Assembly: GCA_045596905.1 (NCBI GenBank)
Contig: JAZODG010000025.1
Coordinates: 1 to 5,538, forward strand
Length of the DNA stretch: 5,538 nucleotides
Source: RGIG1681 sp045596905
GTDB lineage: Bacteria; Bacillota; Clostridia; Christensenellales; UBA1242
Direction of reading: 5' to 3'
The notes beneath the pieces were generated by a model. That model did no database searches, was not told where the DNA came from, and was given only the letters and a program-made list of their open reading frames with translations. This document shows positions 1 to 3,929 of the stretch, piece after piece; the first letter of the stretch is position 1; every line of letters begins with the position of its first letter. The position numbers and the translations under genes are program-made.

Positions 1-27
1 TATTTCAAACGCCGGTAGAGTAAACTC
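1..27. repeat. 27-bp terminal direct repeat (copy 1)
   Basis: The first 27 bases are identical to positions 5512-5538. The repeat contains GCCGGTAGAG (11-20), the sense sequence of the D-arm of tRNA-Lys, lying inverted relative to the intact tRNA-Lys gene. It marks either a circular contig or a repeat at which an assembly stopped at both ends. Confidence 0.95.
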
Positions 28-143
28 TTCCCGTCACGAATTATAAATTCGCTCCCGTTTGTCGTTCGTTTCACTCACTGGCTAACGACCATTCACCGAA
101 AGGTCGTCTTAACGCGTCACGCCGGCTGAGCTAATGAACCATA
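11..143 (-). repeat. GC-richer tRNA-fused structured element 1 (tRNA-Lys side)
   Basis: This stretch is visibly richer in GC than its surroundings and full of short inverted repeats: CGAATT/AATTCG (37-42/46-51), GTCGTT/AACGAC (61-66/84-89) and the competing pair ACGACC/GGTCGT (85-90/102-107). One end (122-143) is a 22-bp copy of the start of tRNA-Lys plus three bases, in the same orientation as the intact gene. The other end (11-20) carries a 10-base inverted D-arm copy. It shares ATTCGCTCC (47-55), CGTTCG (63-68) and GGCTA (80-84) with the element after tRNA-Leu (846-959). No protein is encoded. The family is not recognised; the element boundaries are my inference. Confidence 0.6.
122..143 (-). 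pseudogene. tRNA-Lys 5' fragment
   Basis: On the minus strand this begins GGTTCATTAGCTCAGCCGG, identical to the acceptor 5' strand and D-stem start of the intact tRNA-Lys at 5398-5473. With the flanking ATA the match is 22 bp (122-143 against 5455-5476). Sequence identity stops inside the D-loop and the rest of the tRNA is missing, so this cannot make a functional tRNA. Confidence 0.85.
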
Positions 144-159
144 TATATCCTTCCAAATT

Positions 160-234
160 TGGCTGGGGTGGAAGGTTTCGAACCCTCGAATGTGGGAGTC
201 AGAGTCCCATGCCTTACCACTTGGCGACACCCCA
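160..234 (-). tRNA. tRNA-Gln(CTG)
   Basis: The minus strand folds as a 75-nt tRNA with acceptor stem TGGGGTG/CACCCCA, discriminator G and an encoded CCA. The anticodon loop CTCTGAC gives anticodon CTG (200-202), read as glutamine. The T-arm is GAGGG-TTCGAAA-CCTTC. It is the last intact member of the minus-strand tRNA operon and lies 25 bases after the TTG isoacceptor. No terminator follows it before the tRNA-Lys fragment at 143. Confidence 0.96.
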
Positions 235-258
235 ACGACTCGTGAGTTTGTTTAAAAA

Positions 259-333
259 TGGCTGGGGTGGCAGGATTTGAACCTACGAATGATAGAGTCA
301 AAGTCTATTGCCTTACCGCTTGGCGACACCCCA
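259..333 (-). tRNA. tRNA-Gln(TTG)
   Basis: The minus strand forms a 75-nt tRNA with the same acceptor stem as its neighbour (TGGGGTG/CACCCCA), discriminator G and encoded CCA. The anticodon loop CTTTGAC gives TTG (299-301), glutamine. D-arm and acceptor match the CTG isoacceptor closely while the anticodon and T-stems differ, which fits an old tandem duplication. It is part of the Gly-Arg-His-Gln-Gln operon. Confidence 0.96.
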
Positions 334-346
334 ATGTTAAAATTTG

Positions 347-424
347 TGGGGTGGAAGGTGGGGCTTGAACCCACGACCTCAAGATCCACAATCTTGCGCT
401 CTAACCAACTGCGCTACATCCACC
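347..424 (-). tRNA. tRNA-His(GTG)
   Basis: The anticodon loop TTGTGGA gives GTG (387-389), histidine. The gene has the histidine-specific extra 5' G (424), paired with discriminator C (350), and an encoded CCA (347-349). The acceptor stem GTGGATG/CTTCCAC has one U-U mismatch at pair 6-67; the T-stem GTGGG/CCCAC is perfect. It lies 5 bases downstream of the tRNA-Arg gene. Confidence 0.95.
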
Positions 425-429
425 ACATA

Positions 430-506
430 TGGTGTGTCTTAAGGGATTCGAACCCCTGACCCTCGCCTTAGAAGGGCGATGCTCTATCCAGCTGAGCTAA
501 AGACAC
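430..506 (-). tRNA. tRNA-Arg(TCT)
   Basis: The minus strand folds with a perfect acceptor stem GTGTCTT/AAGACAC, discriminator A and encoded CCA. The anticodon stem TCGCC/GGCGA closes loop CTTCTAA, giving anticodon TCT (470-472) for AGA/AGG arginine codons. It is the second gene of the tRNA operon, nine bases after tRNA-Gly. Confidence 0.96.
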
Positions 507-515
507 ATATCAAAT

Positions 516-589
516 TGGAGCGGGTGATGAGAATCGAACTCACGCAACCAGCTTGGAAGGCTGACGCTCTACCATTGAGCTACACCCGC
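516..589 (-). tRNA. tRNA-Gly(TCC)
   Basis: A 74-nt minus-strand tRNA with acceptor stem GCGGGTG/CACCCGC, discriminator T and encoded CCA. The anticodon loop CTTCCAA gives TCC (555-557), glycine. It is the first gene of the operon, and its 5' end lies about 13 bases after the predicted transcription start. Confidence 0.96.
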
Positions 590-608
590 ACATAAATTCG
601 ACTCCATC

Positions 609-637
609 ATATTAGCACAATATAAAAATAATGTCAA
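609..637 (-). promoter_or_regulatory. promoter of the tRNA operon
   Basis: On the minus strand a consensus -35 TTGACA (637-632) is separated by 17 bases from -10 TAATAT (614-609). The predicted start is near 602, just ahead of tRNA-Gly. A full-consensus -35 suits a strongly expressed stable-RNA operon. Confidence 0.85.
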
Positions 638-684
638 TAAATTAGGAAGAATTTTATAAAATTTTTCTCATAAAAAATTTCTTG

Positions 685-713
685 TTGATTTTTAAATTGA
701 ATTAATCTATAAT
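685..713 (+). promoter_or_regulatory. promoter of tRNA-Leu
   Basis: -35 TTGATT (685-690), a 17-base spacer and a perfect -10 TATAAT (708-713) predict a start near 720, directly before the mature tRNA-Leu 5' end at 722. It diverges from the tRNA operon promoter at 609-637. Confidence 0.85.
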
Positions 714-721
714 ACCCTTAT

Positions 722-807
722 GCTGATGTGGCGAAATGGCAGACGCGCAAGGTTCAGGTCCTTGCGGGGGCAACCCCATGCAGGTTCAAGTCCTGTCATC
801 AGCACCA
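722..807 (+). tRNA. tRNA-Leu(CAG)
   Basis: An 86-nt class II tRNA with acceptor stem GCTGATG/CATCAGC, discriminator A and encoded CCA (805-807). The anticodon stem CAAGG/CCTTG closes loop TTCAGGT, giving anticodon CAG (745-747), leucine. A long variable arm of the type expected for leucine tRNAs lies between the anticodon and T arms. It is a single-gene unit with its own promoter. The last 21 bases of the gene (787-807) are duplicated exactly at 939-959, downstream of a GC-richer element. Confidence 0.97.
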
Positions 808-812
808 TTTTC

Positions 813-833
813 GTTTAAGATTTTATCTTAAAC
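813..833 (+). other. stem-loop directly after tRNA-Leu
   Basis: GTTTAAGAT-TTT-ATCTTAAAC is a perfect 9-bp stem with a 3-base loop, starting five bases after the tRNA CCA. Flanking TTTTC and GAAAA could extend it across a small bulge. There is no T-run after it, so it is more likely a processing or decay signal than a classical intrinsic terminator. Confidence 0.55.
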
Positions 834-845
834 TCAAGAAAAGCA

Positions 846-959
846 GATGACAGTCCAGACCGAAATATGTGACGTTCGCTATACCGGTCGGCATTGATTT
901 GGCTAGTACGCTCACTATTCCGTCGCATTCGCTCCTTACAAGTCCTGTCATCAGCACCA
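846..959 (+). repeat. GC-richer tRNA-fused structured element 2 (tRNA-Leu side)
   Basis: The stretch begins with GATGACAG (846-853), an inverted copy of eight bases from the tRNA-Leu 3' region, and ends with a 21-bp direct copy of that 3' end (939-959). The inverted and direct pieces form an 8-bp terminal inverted repeat (846-853/945-952). The core is GC-richer than its flanks and contains GACCG/CGGTC (858-862/885-889). Core motifs CGTTCG (873-878), GGCTA (901-905) and TTCCGTCG...ATTCGCTCC (918-935) recur in the element beside tRNA-Lys. There is no coding capacity. I do not recognise the family; it could be a small non-autonomous mobile element or a recombination scar. Confidence 0.65.
939..959 (+). 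repeat. 21-bp duplicate of the tRNA-Leu 3' end
   Basis: Identical to 787-807, covering the 3' half of the T-arm, the 3' acceptor strand and CCA. The intervening distance is 152 bp. Such duplications of a tRNA 3' end are the usual trace of site-specific integration at a tRNA gene, but nothing resembling an integrase lies between the copies. Confidence 0.9.
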
Positions 960-1003
960 AACAAAACAAATCCGAACCGTAAGGCGAGGATTTTTTTGTT
1001 TGG
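957..1003 (+). terminator. long hairpin overlapping the duplicated CCA end
   Basis: CCAAACAAAACAAATCC (957-973) pairs with GGATTTTTTTGTTTGG (988-1003), giving 16 pairs with one bulged base around a 14-base loop. The T-rich 3' arm makes it look like an intrinsic terminator or a large palindrome. Its 5' arm starts in the CCA of the duplicated tRNA tail, so it may close off the tRNA-Leu transcript. Confidence 0.55.
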
Positions 1004-1012
1004 TATTTTTCA

Positions 1013-1090
1013 CTTTTAACTCTTCATTTTTCACTTTTCACAATTTTGGATTTGTTTTGAAGTGAAAAACTAGAAGTGAAAAGTTAAAAG
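1013..1090. repeat. imperfect long inverted repeat, MITE-like
   Basis: The left arm 1013-1041 (starting CTTTTAACTCTTCA and ending TTTTTCACTTTTCAC) is the imperfect reverse complement of the right arm 1059-1090 (ending AAGTTAAAAG). The 17-base centre is AT-rich. Both arms are built from repeats of TTTCACTTTT/AAAAGTGAAA. It encodes nothing and could be a small hairpin element or a transcription-stalling structure. Confidence 0.55.
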
Positions 1091-1115
1091 CTTGTTGATG
1101 ATTATACCAGCCAAG

Positions 1116-1139
1116 AGTGTTTACACCTTGCTAAACACT
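1116..1139. other. 8-bp perfect stem-loop
   Basis: AGTGTTTA (1116-1123) and TAAACACT (1132-1139) form a perfect stem with loop CACCTTGC. No T-run follows on either strand, so it is not a standard terminator. It lies in the gene-free stretch between tRNA-Leu and the HAM1-like gene; its role is unknown. Confidence 0.4.
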
Positions 1140-1173
1140 AAAAACAAAGACCTAACCAGCAACAGCTAACCAT

Positions 1174-1209
1174 AAGAGAGAAGATTTTGTATTATCTTCT
1201 CTCTTTTTA
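1174..1209 (+). terminator. intrinsic terminator upstream of the HAM1-like gene
   Basis: A perfect 12-bp stem AAGAGAGAAGAT/ATCTTCTCTCTT (1174-1185/1194-1205) with an 8-base loop, followed by TTTAT. The nearest plus-strand gene upstream is tRNA-Leu, 370 bases away. It therefore ends either a long tRNA-Leu readthrough or an unannotated short transcript, and it insulates the gene at 1269. Confidence 0.75.
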
Positions 1210-1240
1210 TGTAAAAACATATACAGAAATAAATGAAGTG

Positions 1241-1261
1241 TGATATAATTTCACTAAGGAG
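1241..1261 (+). promoter_or_regulatory. extended -10 promoter and RBS of the HAM1-like gene
   Basis: TGATATAAT (1241-1249) is an extended -10 with a perfect TATAAT hexamer (1244-1249) but no recognisable -35. The predicted start near 1256 would place the AAGGAG ribosome binding site (1256-1261) at the very 5' end of the mRNA, seven bases before ATG 1269. That RBS decides the start codon over an in-frame ATG at 1233, which has none. Confidence 0.55.
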
Positions 1262-1268
1262 ATTTCAT

Positions 1269-1868
1269 ATGAATGAAATAGTTTTTGTAACTAGCAATCA
1301 AGGCAAATTAGCATCTGCGAAGAAAAGCTTTGCTGACTTTAATGTTAACTTTATTAGTTGTGATTTAGATATTGTCGAACCAGATGTAAATGATATTGAA
1401 TTCATATCTAAGTATAAAGTTTTAGAAGCTTATAAAAAACTAAATAAACCCTGTATAGCTTTAGACGCTGGATTTTATATTCCTAATTATCCAAATAAAC
1501 CAAATTTTCCTGGAGCATTCCCAAAGAGAGAGTTACTCAATAAAATAGGAATTGTTGGGTTGCTTAAAGAAATGGAAGGAGTGCAAGATAGGAGTTGCTA
1601 CTTTAAGGAGTGTTTATCTTATTATGATGGGAAAGAAGTTAAACAATTTTTTGGATATACACATGGACAAATTTCAACCGAAATTTTAGGTGATGACACT
1701 GATAAAAAATGGTCTGATTTATGGTATGTTTTTATTCCTGTAAATTGTAAAAAAACGATGGCTCAAATGACAGATGATGAAAGAAAATATAGAAAAGACG
1801 GACACACTACAGCTATTCAAGAATTTGCAAAGTGGTTTTCAACAGAAAACTTGTGTGAATTAAATTAA
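1269..1868 (+). CDS. HAM1/RdgB-like non-canonical purine NTP pyrophosphatase, divergent
   Basis: A 199-residue protein, the usual length for HAM1/RdgB enzymes, which hydrolyse ITP, dITP and XTP to the monophosphate plus pyrophosphate and keep deaminated purines out of DNA and RNA. The N-terminus shows the nucleotide-binding TSNQGK signature (residues 8-13). ALDAGF (64-69) matches the family's D-S-G-L active-site segment, with the acidic residue at 66. FPGAFPKREL (80-89), followed by KIG, GLL and QDRS, resembles the archaeal/eukaryotic HAM1 pattern more than the bacterial PGxYSARY form. The C-terminal half is unusual: the expected G-(Y/W)-D-P-x-F reads WSDLWYVFIP (148-157), and the usual S-H-R near the end reads DGHTT (177-181). 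The fold is likely intact, but substrate range may differ. It is a single-gene unit with its own promoter and terminator. The family call is firm, the exact activity less so. Confidence 0.85.
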   Translation: MNEIVFVTSNQGKLASAKKSFADFNVNFISCDLDIVEPDVNDIEFISKYKVLEAYKKLNKPCIALDAGFYIPNYPNKPNFPGAFPKRELLNKIGIVGLLKEMEGVQDRSCYFKECLSYYDGKEVKQFFGYTHGQISTEILGDDTDKKWSDLWYVFIPVNCKKTMAQMTDDERKYRKDGHTTAIQEFAKWFSTENLCELN

Positions 1869-1903
1869 TTTTATTTGCTTTTAATCTTCACTTTAACAAA
1901 AAA

Positions 1904-1945
1904 ATAACCATATCCGATAAACACTTTTCGTTTCGGATTCGTTAT
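1904..1945. other. interrupted inverted repeat after the HAM1-like gene
   Basis: ATAAC (1904-1908) and ATCCGA (1912-1917) face TCGGAT (1933-1938) and GTTAT (1941-1945), giving an interrupted 11-bp stem around a 15-base loop. No T-run follows, so I do not call it a terminator. The rest of 1869-1995 shows no gene. Confidence 0.35.
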
Positions 1946-1995
1946 CAATCGTTGCACCATTTTCGTATATTATAAGTGAATATTTAGTAAGATTT

Positions 1996-2024
1996 AAAAC
2001 AATACCTTCGGGTATTGTTTTTTA
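1996..2024 (+). terminator. intrinsic terminator of the HAM1-like unit
   Basis: AAAACAATACC-TTCG-GGTATTGTTTT is a perfect 11-bp stem with a UUCG tetraloop running into a T-tract. It closes the unit that starts at 1269 and separates it from the operon starting at 2082. Confidence 0.9.
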
Positions 2025-2030
2025 TAACTA

Positions 2031-2073
2031 TTTACTTTAAGGTGAAAATATGCTACACTTTAGTAGTAGGGGG
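2031..2073 (+). promoter_or_regulatory. promoter and RBS of the four-gene operon
   Basis: -35 TTTACT (2031-2036), a 17-base spacer and TGC-TACACT (extended -10, hexamer 2054-2059) predict a start near 2066. The RBS AGGGGG (2068-2073) sits eight bases before ATG 2082. Both hexamers match consensus at four of six positions, so the promoter should be of moderate strength. Confidence 0.45.
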
Positions 2074-2081
2074 TATTTTTT

Positions 2082-2369
2082 ATGAAAAGAGTATCAGAAG
2101 ATAAACTTTATAAAGGCGATTTATATAAATGCACATCTTATCCAACAGTAGCAGGTTCTTATTTTGGAGTTACCTATGAAGAACAACTCATTCAAAATGG
2201 TTTAAGTTTTGTTCAGTTAAGAGATGGTTCATTTGCAGAACTTGAAGATTATAAAGCAAATGGTAAAAAGGCTGCTAGACTTGGAACAACTGCAAAGACT
2301 GCAGGTGATTATTTTGTGAAAGATTTAACCCCATTAGCTAAAGAAATAGAACAGGAGCCTTCAGTATAA
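2082..2369 (+). CDS. small protein of unknown function (95 aa), operon gene 1
   Basis: I do not recognise this protein. It is 95 residues long, soluble-looking and mixed in charge, with no signal peptide, membrane segment or cysteine motif (one cysteine, residue 17). The first half has YKGDLYKC and VQLRDGSFAEL, which look like beta-strands and turns. The second half is Lys/Ala/Thr-rich (GKKAARLGTTAKTAGDYF) and ends in an acidic tail. The ATG has a well-placed AGGGGG eight bases upstream. It opens a four-gene transcription unit with two other unknowns and a NUDIX hydrolase, so a role tied to nucleotide metabolism is possible by association only. Coding status is supported by the RBS, tight operon packing and codon use like its neighbours. 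Confidence 0.75.
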   Translation: MKRVSEDKLYKGDLYKCTSYPTVAGSYFGVTYEEQLIQNGLSFVQLRDGSFAELEDYKANGKKAARLGTTAKTAGDYFVKDLTPLAKEIEQEPSV

Positions 2370-2408
2370 TTTTTACTATTGGCAAAATTTTATATAAGGG
2401 AAAATATT

Positions 2409-2819
2409 ATGAAGAAATATTTATTTGATAAAATTGAAGTTTTGGGTGAAGGAGTAAAGTTTATTCCATTTAGAAAAGCGAATATAATTGAAAGTTTTAG
2501 TGCATTTACAAACATGACATTCAATCAAGAGGAATGGGAATTTAAACCAACTTCACTTAAAGAGTTTTTGAAAATGCTTGAAAAGACAAGATTAGATTCA
2601 ACCGATGAATATCAAATTTATGCTGGCTCATCAAACAGGTCAGAAATTGAGTTTGATGAATTGCTTCAAGGTTATGCAACTGATTATTATAGCGATAAGC
2701 CTGTAAATGAAGAAGAACTTGCAGAATTTTATATTGCTGCATACAATATCAGAAATGCTGCAATAGAAAACAGAAAACTTTTGGATGTTAATCCCGCTGA
2801 TTTTTCTAAACAAGCATAA
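2409..2819 (+). CDS. protein of unknown function (136 aa), operon gene 2
   Basis: Not recognised. I start it at ATG 2409, giving MKKYLFDKIEVLGEG, because AAGGGA (2396-2401) lies seven bases upstream. The reading frame is open back to a TTG at 2379, but that codon has no ribosome binding site. The protein is acidic and soluble, without membrane segments, signal peptide or cysteines. The N-terminal third looks like beta-strands (FDKIEVLGEGVKFIPF). The rest is helical, with a Lys/Glu/Leu-rich helix around residues 49-59 and another Ala/Asn/Arg-rich helix near 110-121. The gap to the upstream gene is 39 bases and to the downstream gene 20 bases, with no terminator, so it is co-transcribed. Function cannot be assigned. 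Confidence 0.75.
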   Translation: MKKYLFDKIEVLGEGVKFIPFRKANIIESFSAFTNMTFNQEEWEFKPTSLKEFLKMLEKTRLDSTDEYQIYAGSSNRSEIEFDELLQGYATDYYSDKPVNEEELAEFYIAAYNIRNAAIENRKLLDVNPADFSKQA

Positions 2820-2839
2820 AAGAATAAGGAGTATTTGTT

Positions 2840-3316
2840 ATGGCAAAATATATTAATGACCCAAGACTTACCGATAAAGTTATTGAAGGTATTATGAATC
2901 GTTGTGGACTTGAGCTTGTAACTTCAAGAATTGATGACAGAACAGGAAATGAAGTTCAAGTTGAGCCAATTATTAGAATGGAAGATATGATTATGGTTAG
3001 CTGTCAAAACGGCGAAATGCTTGAGTTTGCAAGAAAGTTTGCTGAAAAAGTTCCATCTGTTGGATTATTAACAATGTTTAACACAAGTGCATATTCAATC
3101 GGTGATGAAATTGTTATGTTAGAAGATTTTTTTGCTTCAAGATTCAAAATCACTCCTGACCTTGATGAGCTAGATGAAAAGTTGTTTAAAGAATATTACA
3201 AAACTATGGCATTAGTGTTCGGAAAAGAGTTTGAAGAAGATGCAAAAGTTTGTTACAATGAATATACAAAAGAAAACAGCAAGGAATCAGAAGAAACAGC
3301 AAAATCAAAAGAATAA
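2840..3316 (+). CDS. protein of unknown function (158 aa), operon gene 3
   Basis: Not recognised. AAGGAG (2826-2831) lies eight bases before ATG 2840. The protein is acidic and soluble. Residues 1-55 mix a helix (TDKVIEGIMNRCGLEL) with strands; the middle (55-110) is more hydrophobic, including VPSVGLLTMF and EIVMLEDFFASRF. A helical Glu/Lys-rich segment follows. The last 20 or so residues (NEYTKENSKESEETAKSKE) are a low-complexity charged tail, probably disordered. There is no membrane segment and no obvious catalytic motif. It is followed ten bases later by the NUDIX gene, whose RBS overlaps this gene's stop region, so expression of the two is probably coupled. Confidence 0.77.
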   Translation: MAKYINDPRLTDKVIEGIMNRCGLELVTSRIDDRTGNEVQVEPIIRMEDMIMVSCQNGEMLEFARKFAEKVPSVGLLTMFNTSAYSIGDEIVMLEDFFASRFKITPDLDELDEKLFKEYYKTMALVFGKEFEEDAKVCYNEYTKENSKESEETAKSKE

Positions 3317-3326
3317 GGGGGTTTTA

Positions 3327-3845
3327 ATGGAATTTTTTGATGTTTATGATGACAACAGAATCTTGGTTGGAAAAACGCTTGAAAGGGGAACAAAACTTTC
3401 AGAAGGTGAAAACCGAATGGTTGTTCATTTGTGCTTGTTTAACTCAAAAGGTGAAATGCTTATTCAACAAAGACAGTCTTTCAAAAAAGGTTGGCCAAAC
3501 TTGTGGGATATAACCTTGGGTGGAAACAGTGTTGCCGGTGAAACAAGCAAAGAGTCAGTTCATAGAGAGCTTTTGGAAGAACTTGGCATTGATTATGATT
3601 TTTCAAAAACAAGACCATATCTGACAATTAATTTTGATAACGGATTTGATGATATTTATTTTTTGGAAATGGATGTTGATGCATCTGAACTTAAACTTCA
3701 ATATGAAGAAGTTCAAGCTGCGAAGTGGGCAGACAAAGAAGAAATTTTAAGACTCTATGATAACGGAGAATTTATTCCATATCACAAATCATTTTTAACT
3801 GCACTTTTTGACCTTAGAACAAAAAGGGGAATCATATTAAATTAA
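3327..3845 (+). CDS. NUDIX hydrolase, Idi/YfcD-like
   Basis: A 172-residue NUDIX protein. The catalytic NUDIX box (Gx5Ex7REUxEExGU) is complete at residues 66-88: G66, E72, R80-E81, E84-E85, G87, so metal-dependent hydrolysis of a nucleoside-diphosphate-linked or other pyrophosphate substrate is expected. The segments before it (VHLCLFNSKGEMLIQQR, 33-49, and WPNLWDI, 56-62) are typical of the subfamily related to isopentenyl-diphosphate isomerase and YfcD. In that subfamily many members are hydrolases of uncertain substrate. I do not claim isomerase activity. The start at ATG 3327 is chosen for its AAGGGGG RBS (3315-3321) and because the NUDIX fold begins there; the frame is open further upstream but overlaps the previous gene. 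It is the last gene of the operon, followed by a terminator. Confidence 0.93.
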   Translation: MEFFDVYDDNRILVGKTLERGTKLSEGENRMVVHLCLFNSKGEMLIQQRQSFKKGWPNLWDITLGGNSVAGETSKESVHRELLEELGIDYDFSKTRPYLTINFDNGFDDIYFLEMDVDASELKLQYEEVQAAKWADKEEILRLYDNGEFIPYHKSFLTALFDLRTKRGIILN

Positions 3846-3880
3846 AAAAGCGACAAAACGACAGTTTTTGTCGTTTTTTT
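3845..3880 (+). terminator. intrinsic terminator of the four-gene operon
   Basis: CGACAAAA (3851-3858) pairs with TTTTGTCG (3866-3873) and is followed by seven T. A-runs before the stem can extend the pairing with the T-tract, so it may also work for minus-strand transcription. Confidence 0.88.
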
Positions 3881-3894
3881 AATTTGTCCAGCTA

Positions 3895-3923
3895 TTGACT
3901 GAGAATGAAATTAATGTTATTCT
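3895..3923 (+). promoter_or_regulatory. promoter of the HAD nucleotidase gene (leaderless)
   Basis: -35 TTGACT (3895-3900), a 17-base spacer and TGT-TATTCT (extended -10, hexamer 3918-3923). The expected start, seven bases after the -10, is A3930, the A of the initiation codon. No Shine-Dalgarno sequence precedes the ATG, in contrast to every other protein gene in the window. Confidence 0.75.
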
Positions 3924-3929
3924 ATCACA

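Noticed and set aside
11..143. CRISPR array or ribosomal RNA fragment in the GC-richer region
   Set aside because: There are no regularly spaced repeats, and no rRNA signature is recognisable; the region is explained better by hairpins and a tRNA fragment.
277..459. Plus-strand open frame of 60 codons with a GLEPTTSR-type peptide
   Set aside because: It lies antisense across the tRNA-Gln, tRNA-His and tRNA-Arg genes. This peptide pattern is a known by-product of translating tRNA genes backwards. No RBS.
1954..1966. GCACCATTTTCGT identical to the end of tRNA-Leu plus flank (802-814), a possible tRNA remnant
   Set aside because: The sequence before it does not form a T-arm or acceptor strand, and a 13-base match can occur by chance in AT-rich sequence of this length.
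2557..2742. Minus-strand open frame of 61 codons
   Set aside because: Antisense to operon gene 2, no ribosome binding site, codon use unlike the real genes.
3327..3845. Annotation as isopentenyl-diphosphate isomerase (idi)
   Set aside because: The NUDIX box and flanks fit the wider Idi/YfcD-like group, but residues needed to claim isomerase activity cannot be confirmed by eye and no isoprenoid gene is nearby.
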